DNA of 64,000 bases from Hasllibacter sp. MH4015. Lineage in GTDB: Bacteria; Pseudomonadota; Alphaproteobacteria; Rhodobacterales; Rhodobacteraceae. The position numbers and the translations under genes were made by a program. Positions 49,410 through 57,994 of this stretch are shown here, piece by piece (within the stretch, counting starts at the first letter, position 1; the number at the start of each line of letters is the position of its first letter). Below the pieces are notes generated by a model, which saw only the letters and a list, made by a program, of their open reading frames with translations, ran no database searches and was not told where the DNA came from. The DNA lies in the NCBI RefSeq assembly GCF_020177575.1, contig NZ_JAHTBK010000001.1, forward strand, positions 1,485,875-1,549,874. The letters run 5' to 3'.

Positions 49410-49864
49410 TGACACTTGATGAAACCGACCGCCGAATCCTCGCCCGTTTGCAACGCCGCTGCGATGAGCCGTTGGAGGAGCTTGGCACCCATATCGGCCT
49501 GTCGCGCAACGCGGTCTGGCGGCGGATCAAGGCGCTGGAGGAGCGCGGCATCCTCAAGGGTCGCGTCGCGGTCGTGGATGCGGAGGCCGTGGGCCTTGGC
49601 CTGATGGTGTTTATCCAGGTCCGTGCGGCGCATCATTCGGGCGATTGGCTTGACCAGTTTCGCCGCGCCGTGCGCGCGATGCCGGAGATCTTGGGCGTCT
49701 ACAGGATGACGGGTGATCTGGATTACCTGATCCGCGCGCGGGTGGCGGATGTGGCGGATTACGACCGGCTTTACCAGCGCCTAATCGACCGGGTGGAGAT
49801 GGGCGATGTCAGCGCGTCCTTCGTGATGGAGGAGTTGAAGGAGGGCACCGCCCTCCCCCTTTGA
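49409..49864 (+). CDS. Lrp/AsnC family transcriptional regulator
   Basis: This 151-residue regulator has the N-terminal HTH (LDETDRRILARLQRR to LSRNAVWRRIKALEERGIL) and a C-terminal RAM ligand domain containing YRMTGDLDYLIRARVADV. The start could be ATG 49406 or 49409; neither has an SD. It is divergent from the DUF6356 and amidotransferase genes and convergent with acuI. Its effector may be an amino acid. Confidence 0.9.
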   Translation: MTLDETDRRILARLQRRCDEPLEELGTHIGLSRNAVWRRIKALEERGILKGRVAVVDAEAVGLGLMVFIQVRAAHHSGDWLDQFRRAVRAMPEILGVYRMTGDLDYLIRARVADVADYDRLYQRLIDRVEMGDVSASFVMEELKEGTALPL

Positions 49865-49905
49865 TCCCGCGCAATGGGTAAATCAATGCTAGATCAATTG
49901 ACCCC

Positions 49906-50898
49906 TCAGGCGTTCACGTCCACCACGACCCGGCCCCGCACCCCGCCCTTCAGGATCGACCGCCCGAGATCGGGCAGATCGCTGAGTGTCGCGGGCTGCA
50001 CCATCGCCTCCAGCTTCTCCATCGGCAGGTCCTTGGCGATGAAGTTCCATGCGCGCACCCGATTGTCGTAGGGCTGCATCACGCTGTCGATCCCCAGAAG
50101 GTTAACGCCGCGCAACAGGAACGGAATGACGGTCGCGGGAAGCTGCGCCCCGCCCGCCAGACCGACAGCGGCGATGGAGGCGCCGTATTTCATCTGTCCC
50201 AGCACACGGGCCAGCATGTCGCCGCCCACCGCATCGACGCAGCCCGCCCATGTCTCCGCCTCCAGCGGGCGCTTCGTGGTCTCGTTCAACTCTTCGCGCG
50301 GAACGATGCGCGTCGCGCCGAGGGATTTGAGGTAATCCGCCTGCTCCGGTCGTCCTGTCACCGCCGCGACCTCGTGGCCGAAATTGGCAAGGATCGCCGT
50401 CGCGATGGACCCGACGCCACCCGCCGCGCCGGTGACAAGAACCTCACCCTGGTCGGGTTTCAGCCCGTGATCTTCCAGCGCCATGATTGCAAGCATCGCC
50501 GTGAACCCCGCGGTGCCCACCGCCATGGCCTGTCGGGTCGTCAGACCGTCGGGCAGCGGCACCAGCCAATCGGCCTTGACCCGCGCTTTCTGGGAATAGC
50601 CGCCCCAATGGGCCTCCCCCACGCGCCAGCCGGTCAGCACCACCTTGTCGCCGGGCGCGTAGCGCGGATCGTCGGAAGCCTCCACAGTACCGGCCAGGTC
50701 GATACCGGGCACATGGGGGTAATTGCGCACCAGCCCGCCGCCGGGCCCGATGCACAGGCCGTCCTTGTAGTTCACCGTCGAATATTCGACTGCGACGGTG
50801 ACATCGCCCTCGGGCAGACGATCCTCGGTCAGGGATTGGACGGAGGCGCTGGTCTTGCCCTCGTCATCTTTCTCCACCACCAGTGCATTGAAGCTCAT
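49906..50898 (-). CDS. acuI: Acrylyl-CoA reductase (MDR family, AcuI/YhdH)
   Basis: AcuI reduces acrylyl-CoA to propionyl-CoA with NADPH. That detoxifies the product of DMSP or acrylate breakdown. The 330-residue protein has MDR features: YSTVNYKDGL at the start, GIDLAGTVEAS and the nucleotide-binding VLVTGAAGGVGS. It has no zinc-ligand motif, as in AcuI. It lies 54 bases downstream of dmdA on the same strand, an arrangement known from Ruegeria pomeroyi. Confidence 0.92.
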   Translation of the reverse strand: MSFNALVVEKDDEGKTSASVQSLTEDRLPEGDVTVAVEYSTVNYKDGLCIGPGGGLVRNYPHVPGIDLAGTVEASDDPRYAPGDKVVLTGWRVGEAHWGGYSQKARVKADWLVPLPDGLTTRQAMAVGTAGFTAMLAIMALEDHGLKPDQGEVLVTGAAGGVGSIATAILANFGHEVAAVTGRPEQADYLKSLGATRIVPREELNETTKRPLEAETWAGCVDAVGGDMLARVLGQMKYGASIAAVGLAGGAQLPATVIPFLLRGVNLLGIDSVMQPYDNRVRAWNFIAKDLPMEKLEAMVQPATLSDLPDLGRSILKGGVRGRVVVDVNA

Positions 50899-50952
50899 CT
50901 CATCTCTCCCCGTTCATCCATTACATGAAGATCGTCTGGCAAAACCCTGCGA

Positions 50953-52056
50953 TCAAATCCAGAATTTCTCTCGCACCTCGACATTGTAGGTGCCGTCCGG
51001 CGCCTCGACGTATAATTGCACACCCGGATCCCAATGGGTCATGCGGACCATGCCGATGGCCACGCCTTCCCCGAAATCCGGGCTGTGGGCGGCGGACGTG
51101 ATCTGCCCCACCCGTCGGCTGCCCGCGAAAAGCGGCCAGGCGCGGTCGCAGGACGGCAGCGCGTCCGCCTCGATAGCCAGCGGTCGGATCTGTTGCACCG
51201 GGCCTTCCAGCGCCACCCGCAAGAGCGCGTCACGCCCAATACAGCCGATCGCGGTCGCGGTGTTGCAGAAGCGCCCGAGGCCGCATTCGTGCGGCGTGTT
51301 GTCGTCGGTCATGTCGTTGCCATAGCTCAACAACCCGGCCTCGATCCGTTCAATGCTGTTGGGACAGCCCGCATGGACATCAAGATCGCGCCCCGCCTCC
51401 ATCAGCGCGTTCCACAGCGGCATGGCAATATCGGCCCCGTCCACGTAGATCTCGAACCCGCCCTGCTTGGAATAGCCCGACCGGGCCACCGCCATCGCGC
51501 GGCCCTGGAAATCGAACCAGCCGAAGCGGAAGAAGCGGATATCGCGCACCCCGTCCCCGAACACCCGCGCCATCAGGTCGTCGGATTTCGGACCCTGCAC
51601 CGCAAGGGGCGAGACATCGGGTTCATCGACCAGCACGTCGAGGCGGTAGCCCTGCGCCACGCCCTTGACCCAAAGCAGCAAGTCGCTGTCGGCGATGGAG
51701 ATCCACCAGCGATCCTCTGCCAGTTTCAGCACCACCGGATCGTTGAGCATCCCGCCCGTCTCATCGACCACCGGCATGTAGTAGCATTGCCCCGGCAACA
51801 TCCCGCGCAGGTCCCGGGGCGTCAGCATCTGCACAAGGCGACCGGCATCGGGGCCGCGTACCTCCACCTGGCGTTCCACCGCGACGTCCCAGAGCTGCAC
51901 GGCGGTCTTGAGGTGGTGATAATCCTCCTCCACCGAGCGGAACATGGTGGGCAACAACATGCGGTTATAGACGGTGTAGGCCTTCACGCCCGCGGCTTCG
52001 ACACCGTCGGAAAACGGCGTGCGGCGCAAGCGGCGGGAGGGTGAGATCAGGGCCAT
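50953..52056 (-). CDS. dmdA: Dimethylsulfoniopropionate demethylase
   Basis: DmdA transfers a methyl group from DMSP to tetrahydrofolate, giving methylmercaptopropionate. The 367-residue protein belongs to the GcvT/aminomethyltransferase family. Long segments match the known Roseobacter DmdA, including MLTPRDLRGMLPGQCYYMP, SIADSDLLLWVKG, ARSGYSKQGGFEIYVDG and LLSYGNDMTDDNTPHECG, and it ends REKFWI. This separates it from GcvT. The gene is divergent from a secreted-protein gene and leads acuI. Confidence 0.94.
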   Translation of the reverse strand: MALISPSRRLRRTPFSDGVEAAGVKAYTVYNRMLLPTMFRSVEEDYHHLKTAVQLWDVAVERQVEVRGPDAGRLVQMLTPRDLRGMLPGQCYYMPVVDETGGMLNDPVVLKLAEDRWWISIADSDLLLWVKGVAQGYRLDVLVDEPDVSPLAVQGPKSDDLMARVFGDGVRDIRFFRFGWFDFQGRAMAVARSGYSKQGGFEIYVDGADIAMPLWNALMEAGRDLDVHAGCPNSIERIEAGLLSYGNDMTDDNTPHECGLGRFCNTATAIGCIGRDALLRVALEGPVQQIRPLAIEADALPSCDRAWPLFAGSRRVGQITSAAHSPDFGEGVAIGMVRMTHWDPGVQLYVEAPDGTYNVEVREKFWI

Positions 52057-52130
52057 TGCCGGGTCTCCTTACCTTGGCGGCGGTTCCCGTCCGTCCTAGG
52101 CTCCAAGCCGAACGTGAAAGGACCCTTTCC

Positions 52131-52610
52131 ATGAAACACGGTATTATTCTTGCGGCGCTCGGCGCGGTGATGCTTGTCGGCCGTGCCGACGCCCAGACCC
52201 ACAGCGCGGAGGCCGTTGCCTCCGCCGTGCTGGAGGGGATGCGCAGCCAGGATGCCGGCCTGATCGCGTCCCATTCCAATGCCGCCAACGCGGCGTTCTT
52301 TGCCGAGGCCGCCGTCGATCCCGACACGGCCTCCGAATTGTTCGACGGCACGAGGGGCGAGGCCGGCGTGACATGGGACGGGATGATCCTGCCCGCGCGG
52401 TATCGCACAGGGTCGGAGGGCCTGCCGGAGGCGATCATCCCCTTCGCGATCGAGACGGAGACGGGCGTCGCGGCACTCGGCTCCGGCCAGCCGGGGCGCT
52501 ACATCTCCCTGGTCCTGACGCTGGATACGCCCGAGGATACCACTTGGGGGGCGGAGGACATCAACTTCATCGACCGCGCCGATTACCTGGCCGCGTCCGA
52601 GGCCCGCTAA
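52131..52610 (+). CDS. Secreted protein of unknown function
   Basis: This 159-residue protein has a signal peptide (MKHGIILAALGAVMLVGRADAQ) and an acidic mature part. AAAGGA lies upstream of ATG 52131. It is convergent with the DinB gene, overlapping by four bases. No domain recognised. Confidence 0.65.
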   Translation: MKHGIILAALGAVMLVGRADAQTHSAEAVASAVLEGMRSQDAGLIASHSNAANAAFFAEAAVDPDTASELFDGTRGEAGVTWDGMILPARYRTGSEGLPEAIIPFAIETETGVAALGSGQPGRYISLVLTLDTPEDTTWGAEDINFIDRADYLAASEAR

Positions 52611-53122
52611 ACCCATTCCGGCACCTCGTCCGGCATGAAGGGCAGGTCCGTGTCCGTGGTCTTGACGCCCAGTTGCGTCAGCGCCGCGTGGACCTGTCCA
52701 CGGTGGTGGGTCTGGTGGTTGAACAGCTGAACCGCGCACAAGGCGCGCGGCTTGGTGATCTCCCGCCCCGCCCCCATCGAATACCAGGTCAGATCGCCGT
52801 CGAAATCACTTGCATCCGCGCCCCAGGCCCAGGCGGCGATACGGGCGTCCAGCTTGGGACGTTCCGCCATCAGGGTGCGCCAGTCATAGGCGGTTGCGGT
52901 CTCGGTCAGGGGGGCGTCCGGCCCCGGACCACCATCGAAGCGCGAAATCCAGATCATGTCGCCCCAGAATGCGTGGGACAGCGTGCCCTCGATACTGGTC
53001 CAGAACAGCCCCCGATCCTCGGCCCGCTGCGCGTCGGACAGCCCGTCGCAGGCCTGGAACATCCATTGGTTCTGCCACGCATTGTAGCGCGCCATGCATT
53101 GCGCGTAGGCCGGGCCGATCAT
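52607..53122 (-). CDS. DinB family protein
   Basis: This 171-residue four-helix protein has the DinB pattern of metal-binding histidines: one early in GTLSHAFWGDM and two in FNHQTHHRGQVHAAL. The family often acts in thiol-dependent transfer or hydrolysis, but the substrate is unknown. ATG 53122 overlaps the DUF1326 stop by four bases. The longer frame from 53191 would lie within that gene. Confidence 0.85.
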   Translation of the reverse strand: MIGPAYAQCMARYNAWQNQWMFQACDGLSDAQRAEDRGLFWTSIEGTLSHAFWGDMIWISRFDGGPGPDAPLTETATAYDWRTLMAERPKLDARIAAWAWGADASDFDGDLTWYSMGAGREITKPRALCAVQLFNHQTHHRGQVHAALTQLGVKTTDTDLPFMPDEVPEWV

Positions 53123-53835
53123 CCCTTGCCGCCCGCCGAGCCGGACCAGTCGATCGGACAGATCTCTGCCGACTTGCCGGAGAAATCCCACATCTTGCCG
53201 AAATCACGCACCTTCGATTTCAGCCCGCGCGCGGCGATGATGTCCGGGCCCATCCAATACTTGGAATTGGTGATCATGACCGGATGATCGGGATTGCCGC
53301 CGTCGATCATCTCGATCTCACCCTGGATCTTGCGGCCCACGAAAAGGCCGCGTTTCTTGCCGTCGCGGGTGATCTCCACCTTCTCGCGCTCGGCGCTCAC
53401 GATGTCGGAGACCAGGAGCGTGAACAGCCCCGTGGTGCCGCCCGCAGCACCCGAGAAGATCTCCAGCAGGCCCTGGTAGGCCTTGCCGGAGGCGCGGTCA
53501 TCCACGTAGGCCGCCACCTGCCAGCCACCCTCGGCCATCTTGCCGGGGATATAGACCATCAGGCCCACGTTCAGGCCGCTGAGGTCCTCCCCCTCGAAAT
53601 GGCCTTCGTCGATTGCAATGCCCATCCACGCCTTGCAATCGCCCTCTGTCGGGTCGTGTTTGCCGAGCGAGACCACGCAAGGGCAGAAGACAGTGCAGGA
53701 GCAATTGAGGATCAGCTCGCCCTTGATCGCCCAATCGCGGGGTTTGAGCGCCCGGCGCTTGGGGTTGTCCATCCGCTGGTCGATGCGCTGGCTGACCGGC
53801 AAGCGGTCCGCGTCGGGGCGTTTCCTGGTGGCCAT
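53119..53835 (-). CDS. DUF1326 domain protein
   Basis: This 238-residue protein has no signal peptide. It carries the Cys-rich motif LNCSCTVFCPCVVSLGKHDP near residue 43, typical of DUF1326, and beta-rich content. The cysteine cluster suggests metal or redox binding. It precedes DinB and follows the DUF2182 gene by 12 bases, an arrangement often seen for DUF1326-DUF2182 pairs. Confidence 0.85.
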   Translation of the reverse strand: MATRKRPDADRLPVSQRIDQRMDNPKRRALKPRDWAIKGELILNCSCTVFCPCVVSLGKHDPTEGDCKAWMGIAIDEGHFEGEDLSGLNVGLMVYIPGKMAEGGWQVAAYVDDRASGKAYQGLLEIFSGAAGGTTGLFTLLVSDIVSAEREKVEITRDGKKRGLFVGRKIQGEIEMIDGGNPDHPVMITNSKYWMGPDIIAARGLKSKVRDFGKMWDFSGKSAEICPIDWSGSAGGKG

Positions 53836-53847
53836 GAGCGTCTCTCC

Positions 53848-54765
53848 CTATCCCGCGATGGCGGGGTAGATGAGCACGCCCACACCCCCCAAAATCAATG
53901 CAACCCCGAGGGGTTTCGTCACATGATGCCCGATCTGGGGCAGCTTTTCGATGACCATGAAGAGCGTGGCGAGGCCCATCCAGAGCAAGCTCATCATGCC
54001 GCCGACGAATCCCAGCGCCATGAAGCCCCAGCAACAGCCCGCGCAGAACACGCCAAGGCCCGCGCCCATGCGAAGCCCGCCGGAGAACCCGGTGCGCCAA
54101 TGGCCAAGGAAATAGGTCATCGGGGCGTGACAGACGCCGTGGCAGACCTCCTTGGCGCGGGTGAACTGGAACGCGCCCACCGCGATCAGAAGCCCGCCCG
54201 CGATCCATCGCGACCGGGCGATGCCCATCATGTCGATGATACCCGCGCGCAGCAGCCCGATCTGGACCAGCGCGAACAGCGCCGCGACCCCGATCCAGAC
54301 GATCGAATAGCCGCCGAATACGCCGAGCCAACCCGCCCGCGTCCCGTCGGCCGAGACCATGAGGCGTTCGTAATTCACCAATGTCGGGACAAGCGTGGGC
54401 AGCATCATGGCGGCCATCATCAGCGACCACATGCCGAAAAGCGGGGCGAAGCGGGTCATGGCGGACATGTCCATGCCGCCCATCGCCATATCGTCCATCG
54501 CCAAGCCGTCCATCGCCATACCGTCCGCCGGCGCGGCCTCCATCGGCATCGCGCCATCGACGTCGCCGCCCGCGTCCATCGGCATCGCCTCGCCACCCAT
54601 CGGGGCGGGTTCCACCGGGGCGGACATGTCCGTATTCATCGGCATGGCGGGGCGACCGATCCAGTCCAGCCCCATGCCCGTCGCCATCTGGTACAGCACG
54701 ATCCACGCGACGAGGATGCCGGAGAAGAACATGAGCCACAAAGCGGACCGAATGGTGTGGGTCAT
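53848..54765 (-). CDS. DUF2182 metal-binding membrane protein with Met-rich loop
   Basis: This 305-residue membrane protein has about seven hydrophobic helices. The C-terminal half has EVCHGVCHAPMTYFLGHW and GVFCAGCCWGFMALGF, family motifs with Cys/His that look like metal ligands. After the first helix there is an unusual region (about residues 40-105) of repeated MPM/MAM and acidic residues (for example MAMDGLAMDDMAMGGMDMSA). Such Met-rich loops usually bind copper in the periplasm. ATG 54765 starts at a clear first helix. Confidence 0.85.
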   Translation of the reverse strand: MTHTIRSALWLMFFSGILVAWIVLYQMATGMGLDWIGRPAMPMNTDMSAPVEPAPMGGEAMPMDAGGDVDGAMPMEAAPADGMAMDGLAMDDMAMGGMDMSAMTRFAPLFGMWSLMMAAMMLPTLVPTLVNYERLMVSADGTRAGWLGVFGGYSIVWIGVAALFALVQIGLLRAGIIDMMGIARSRWIAGGLLIAVGAFQFTRAKEVCHGVCHAPMTYFLGHWRTGFSGGLRMGAGLGVFCAGCCWGFMALGFVGGMMSLLWMGLATLFMVIEKLPQIGHHVTKPLGVALILGGVGVLIYPAIAG

Positions 54766-54797
54766 CCCCTGCCGCCCTCCCCCTGGCGTGATTCCTC

Positions 54798-54834
54798 TTG
54801 CCGAAATTGATGTCAGACAATTAAATGTCTGACA
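54798..54834 (+). promoter_or_regulatory. FadR-type gene promoter with overlapping operator
   Basis: TTGCCG (54798-54803), 17 bases, and TTAAAT (54821-54826) form a promoter for the regulator at 54836. Over it lies a perfect 9-base inverted repeat, TGTCAGACA (54811-54819) and TGTCTGACA (54826-54834), with six bases between. The start site predicted from the -10 falls on or within two bases of the ATG, so the mRNA should be leaderless, and the operator should block it. Confidence 0.65.
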
Positions 54835-54835
54835 A

Positions 54836-55585
54836 ATGAAAATCGACCCCAACAACCCCGCCGACCTGTCCGCGCAAATCGCCGCCGCCATCCGGGACGC
54901 GATCGTCGCGGGCAAGCTGATCGTGGATGAACGCCTGCCGTCGGAGGCGGAATTGTCCGAACATTTCGAGGTCTCGCGCTCCACCGTGCGGGAGGCGTTG
55001 AAACGGCTGGCCGCGCAAAGCCTGATCCGCACCCAGCGCGGGGCCTTCGGCGGAGCCTTCGTGAACCGATTGTCCTATCACGATGCCTATAACCAGCACA
55101 TCACGACCTCCACCTTGCTTCTGGGGATGAACAACGTCTCGTTCGATACGGCGTGCGAGGCGCGGTTCGCGCTGGAACGGGCCTGCGCGGATCTGTCTGC
55201 GGCGCGCCGTGACGCCGACCACCTTGCCACGATGCGGGCGGAGATCGTGCGCCAGGCGCAGCCGGGGCTCAGCGACGAGGCGTTCTGCGCCTCCGACGTG
55301 GCGTTTCACCGGGCGCTGGTGGACGGGGCGGGCAATGCGGTGATGTCCTACCAGCTTGCCGGCGCGGTGGAGGCGATGCAGCCTCTGATGAACATGATTA
55401 CCTTCACCGCACGGGACCGGGCGGAGATCGTGCGGGTTCACGAACGGATCGCCGATGCCAGCGCGGCGCAGGACGGCGCAGCGGTCTCAGATGCCCTGAC
55501 GGAGCTGGAAGCCTATACCAAGGCGTTGGCCCAATCGGTCTTTGCCGCGCGCGCTCAGACCGGGGCGGAGGGCAAGGCGCGGTAG
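54836..55585 (+). CDS. GntR family regulator, FadR subfamily
   Basis: This 249-residue regulator has an N-terminal GntR winged helix (RLPSEAELSEHFEVSRSTVREALKRL pattern) and an all-helical FCD ligand domain (metal ligands Asp in FCASDVAFHRAL and His in RVHERIADA). It begins directly after the operator palindrome with no SD. Divergent from the DUF2182 gene, which is a candidate target. Its last 31 bases overlap the end of the broken membrane gene. Confidence 0.92.
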   Translation: MKIDPNNPADLSAQIAAAIRDAIVAGKLIVDERLPSEAELSEHFEVSRSTVREALKRLAAQSLIRTQRGAFGGAFVNRLSYHDAYNQHITTSTLLLGMNNVSFDTACEARFALERACADLSAARRDADHLATMRAEIVRQAQPGLSDEAFCASDVAFHRALVDGAGNAVMSYQLAGAVEAMQPLMNMITFTARDRAEIVRVHERIADASAAQDGAAVSDALTELEAYTKALAQSVFAARAQTGAEGKAR

Positions 55586-56415
55586 ATGCGGGTCAGGATC
55601 GCCGCACCGATCAACGTGGTCAGCGTGTCCGCCACCACGTAGGCCAGCCGTCCGGCATATTCGTGGGCGAAGCGCAGCGTCTCCGTCTCCCAGTCTAAGG
55701 TCATGGAATAGGCCCCGTAGGACGCGGCGAAGAGCGCGGCCTGCCCCAGCACGGCCAGAAGCGCCGCGCCCCCGATGGGCCGGGCCAGGTCGCGCGTGGC
55801 CCGCCACGAGGCGCGCATCGCGATACCTTGGCCGTCGCGCACGGCCACGCTCGGCATCGCCATGCCCATGCGAAACAACAGGTAGAGGTAGAGGAACCCG
55901 GCCAGCGCGGCGATAGCGCTCAGCAAAAGCGCGGGAAACAGGCCACCATCGACCACGAGATACGGGTCAGGGGCGATCACGTTCAGCATCAACTGCCCCA
56001 GAAGCGGGTCGATCACGACGCCGAGGAGAAGGACCGGCACGCCGACGCACAGCAGCACGATCAACCCCACGACCAGCCCGATCACGATCCAGGCCAGCAC
56101 GTAGCGCAGCACGAGGCTGGGTTTCAGGCGTGGCACGAGCCCGGGCACCTCACCCAGGATCATGAACCGGTGCCAGGACGTGGCAAGAATGCCCAACAGG
56201 GCGAGGAACGCGAAGATGGCGATGAATTCGCCGAGCGGGCTGTCCGGCCCGTCGAAATCGTTGAACCAGTTCACATAGGCGCGCGCGAGGATCGCCTCCA
56301 TCACCAGGAACACCGCAAGCGGCAGCAGTCATAGCCGCAGGACCGCGCCCCGATGGCGCAGGAGGTCGCCGATCGCCCCGAAGAAAAGCGACCGCGCGGT
56401 CGGGGATGGGTCCAT
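55555..56415 (-). pseudogene. Membrane protein gene interrupted by an in-frame TGA
   Basis: From ATG 56415 (SD GAGG) the frame reads MDPSPTARSLFFGAIGDLL, then RHRGAVLRL, and hits TGA at codon 29 (56331-56329). The frame then continues without a break as LLPLAVFLVMEAIL and about 250 more residues with six hydrophobic helices. The codon could have been TGG (Trp), one base away. Downstream starts exist (ATG 56313 after GTG codons) but would lose the first helix. The protein resembles small multi-helix inner-membrane proteins of unknown function. Selenocysteine is unlikely; no SECIS or selenoprotein context is visible. Confidence 0.7.
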
Positions 56416-56655
56416 GTGATCCTCGCGTCTTGCGCGCCCGATCCTGCCAGCATCGCTTGCAGCGTCAAGCAATTCCGTGCCGTCAGCGGGTGAATGTTGC
56501 GGAAACAGACATCGTTTTGTCCCGGTCTTTCAGAAGTTTAACCCGGTGGATCATACGTGCGACCACCGCCTCAAATCCGCTGGACCGCACCGCGCCCAAG
56601 CCCTAAAATCAACGCCAGTCTGAATGAAACAAGACGCCAACAGGGATCCTACAAC

Positions 56656-57693
56656 ATGACAAAGACCTTTCTTCTGGGCAGTGCAGCCGCCCTTGCCCTC
56701 ACCCTGCCCGCCGCGGCGCAGGAACTGACCGTCTTCGACTATTCCGGGTTTGAGGATCCGTCCTTCCACCAGCCCTATATCGACGCGCGCGGCGCGGGGC
56801 CGGATTTCGTCTTCTTCGGTGACGAGGACGAGGCGTTCCAGCGTCTGCTCGCGGGCTTCCAATCGGACGTGACCCATATCTGCGCGGGCTCCGTCCCCCG
56901 CTGGCAGGCATCCGGCATCATCGAGCCATGGGACACCGACCAGATCGAAGCGTTCGAGACGCTCAATGCCGCACTTGTGGGCCAAGACGTGCTGGCGGGC
57001 TCCGAGGAGCTGTTCTTCCTTCCCACCGATTACGGCTCCACCGCGGTGATCTACAACACCGAAACCGTCCCGGCCGAAGACGTCGCAAGCCTGGAGATCT
57101 TCAACAACCCCGCCTATGCGGGGCGTCTGTCGATCCCCGACAACGTCGATGATGCCTATGCGCTGGCCTACCTCGCCACCGGCGTCTCCGACTGGTCCGA
57201 CGTGAGTGACGAACAGTTCGAGGCCGCGACCGATTGGCTGCGCGGCATCCACCAGAACCTGCGAACCTACTGGACCGACCCCGCCGAGATCAGCCAGCTT
57301 GTGGGCTCGGGCGAGGTCCAGGCGGCATGGGTCTGGAACGAGGTTCCGGTGGCCATGGCCGAGGAAGGCTTCCCCGTGGGCTTCGCCCGCAATACCGAGG
57401 AAGGCACCTCCGTCTGGCTGTGCGGCTACGTCAACATGGTCGATGCCCCGTCTGACGAGGCGCTGGCCTATCAATACGTGAACGCGGTCCTGTCCGAAGC
57501 CTCCGCCGGGCCGCTGTTGGACAACGGCTTCGGCTCCGCCAATGACGCGGCGTTGCAGGCGCTTGGCGCGGAGGCGATGGAAGCCGCCGGTCTGGGCGAG
57601 GTCGATGTGCCGGTGCTTGCGCAGCTTCCGATTTCCAACGAGCAGCGGGAGCGTCAGGCCGAAGCGTTCGAGCGGATCAAGGCGGGCTTCTGA
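56656..57693 (+). CDS. ABC transporter substrate-binding protein, polyamine (PotD) type
   Basis: This 345-residue periplasmic binding protein has a signal peptide (MTKTFLLGSAAALALTLPAAAQ) and PotD-like segments such as LTVFDYSGFEDP, LPTDYGSTAVIYN and WTDPAEISQLVGSGEVQAAW. It probably binds a polyamine or similar cation. No permease or ATPase genes are adjacent; a strong terminator follows. It is therefore an orphan. Confidence 0.88.
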   Translation: MTKTFLLGSAAALALTLPAAAQELTVFDYSGFEDPSFHQPYIDARGAGPDFVFFGDEDEAFQRLLAGFQSDVTHICAGSVPRWQASGIIEPWDTDQIEAFETLNAALVGQDVLAGSEELFFLPTDYGSTAVIYNTETVPAEDVASLEIFNNPAYAGRLSIPDNVDDAYALAYLATGVSDWSDVSDEQFEAATDWLRGIHQNLRTYWTDPAEISQLVGSGEVQAAWVWNEVPVAMAEEGFPVGFARNTEEGTSVWLCGYVNMVDAPSDEALAYQYVNAVLSEASAGPLLDNGFGSANDAALQALGAEAMEAAGLGEVDVPVLAQLPISNEQRERQAEAFERIKAGF

Positions 57694-57720
57694 GCCACGA
57701 TCCCCATCGGTCACTCAAAG

Positions 57721-57750
57721 GCGCGCGTCCGGGTTCCGGGCGCGCGTTTT
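57721..57750 (+). terminator. Rho-independent terminator after the binding-protein gene
   Basis: CGCGCG (57722-57727) and CCGG pair with CCGG and CGCGCG (57741-57746) around a short loop, and TTTT follows. It lies about 28 bases after the stop. Confidence 0.88.
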
Positions 57751-57777
57751 GCGTTTCGGGGACGGCGTCGGACAAAG

Positions 57778-57977
57778 AAAAAACGCGCATGGCCGGGCCA
57801 CCGCGTTTTGAGAAGGGGACCCTATGCCGGGTCGGCGCGATCCACTGCGGGTCTGCGCGTTATACGTACTCTCGCGGTGGGGCCATGACACGGGTAAAGT
57901 TGGCCCCACCGCAAGAGTTACAGGGGCTTGGAGATTTCCGGATCGCTCCGGGCACGCTTCAATCGCCATGCACCCTG
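57778..57977 (-). ncRNA. Candidate structured small RNA, 6S-like rod
   Basis: On the minus strand TTGAGA (58012-58007), a 17-base spacer and TATACA (57989-57984) predict a start near 57977. The transcript can fold as a rod: 57948-57954 with 57825-57831 (one mismatch), 57940-57946 with 57837-57843 (7 bp), an open bubble of 21 and 24 bases, then 57914-57918 with 57868-57872 and a 12-bp stem 57901-57912 with 57874-57885. It ends with terminator arms 57802-57809 and 57780-57787 and six T. Rod plus central bubble is the 6S RNA layout, but I cannot match its sequence to 6S. The loop holds no coding signal. Confidence 0.5.
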
Positions 57978-57980
57978 CGG

Positions 57981-57994
57981 ACCTGTATACAGGT
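57981..57994. promoter_or_regulatory. 14-bp perfect palindrome over the small RNA -10
   Basis: ACCTGTATACAGGT is perfectly symmetrical and contains the TATACA hexamer of the small RNA promoter. A related GTATAC sequence lies between the phosphatase and GntR genes at 58650, so both might bind the GntR-type protein encoded at 58711. Confidence 0.4.

Noticed and set aside
56329-56331. Selenocysteine at the in-frame TGA
   Set aside because: No SECIS-like hairpin is placed after the codon, and the position is in a membrane helix start rather than a redox site.
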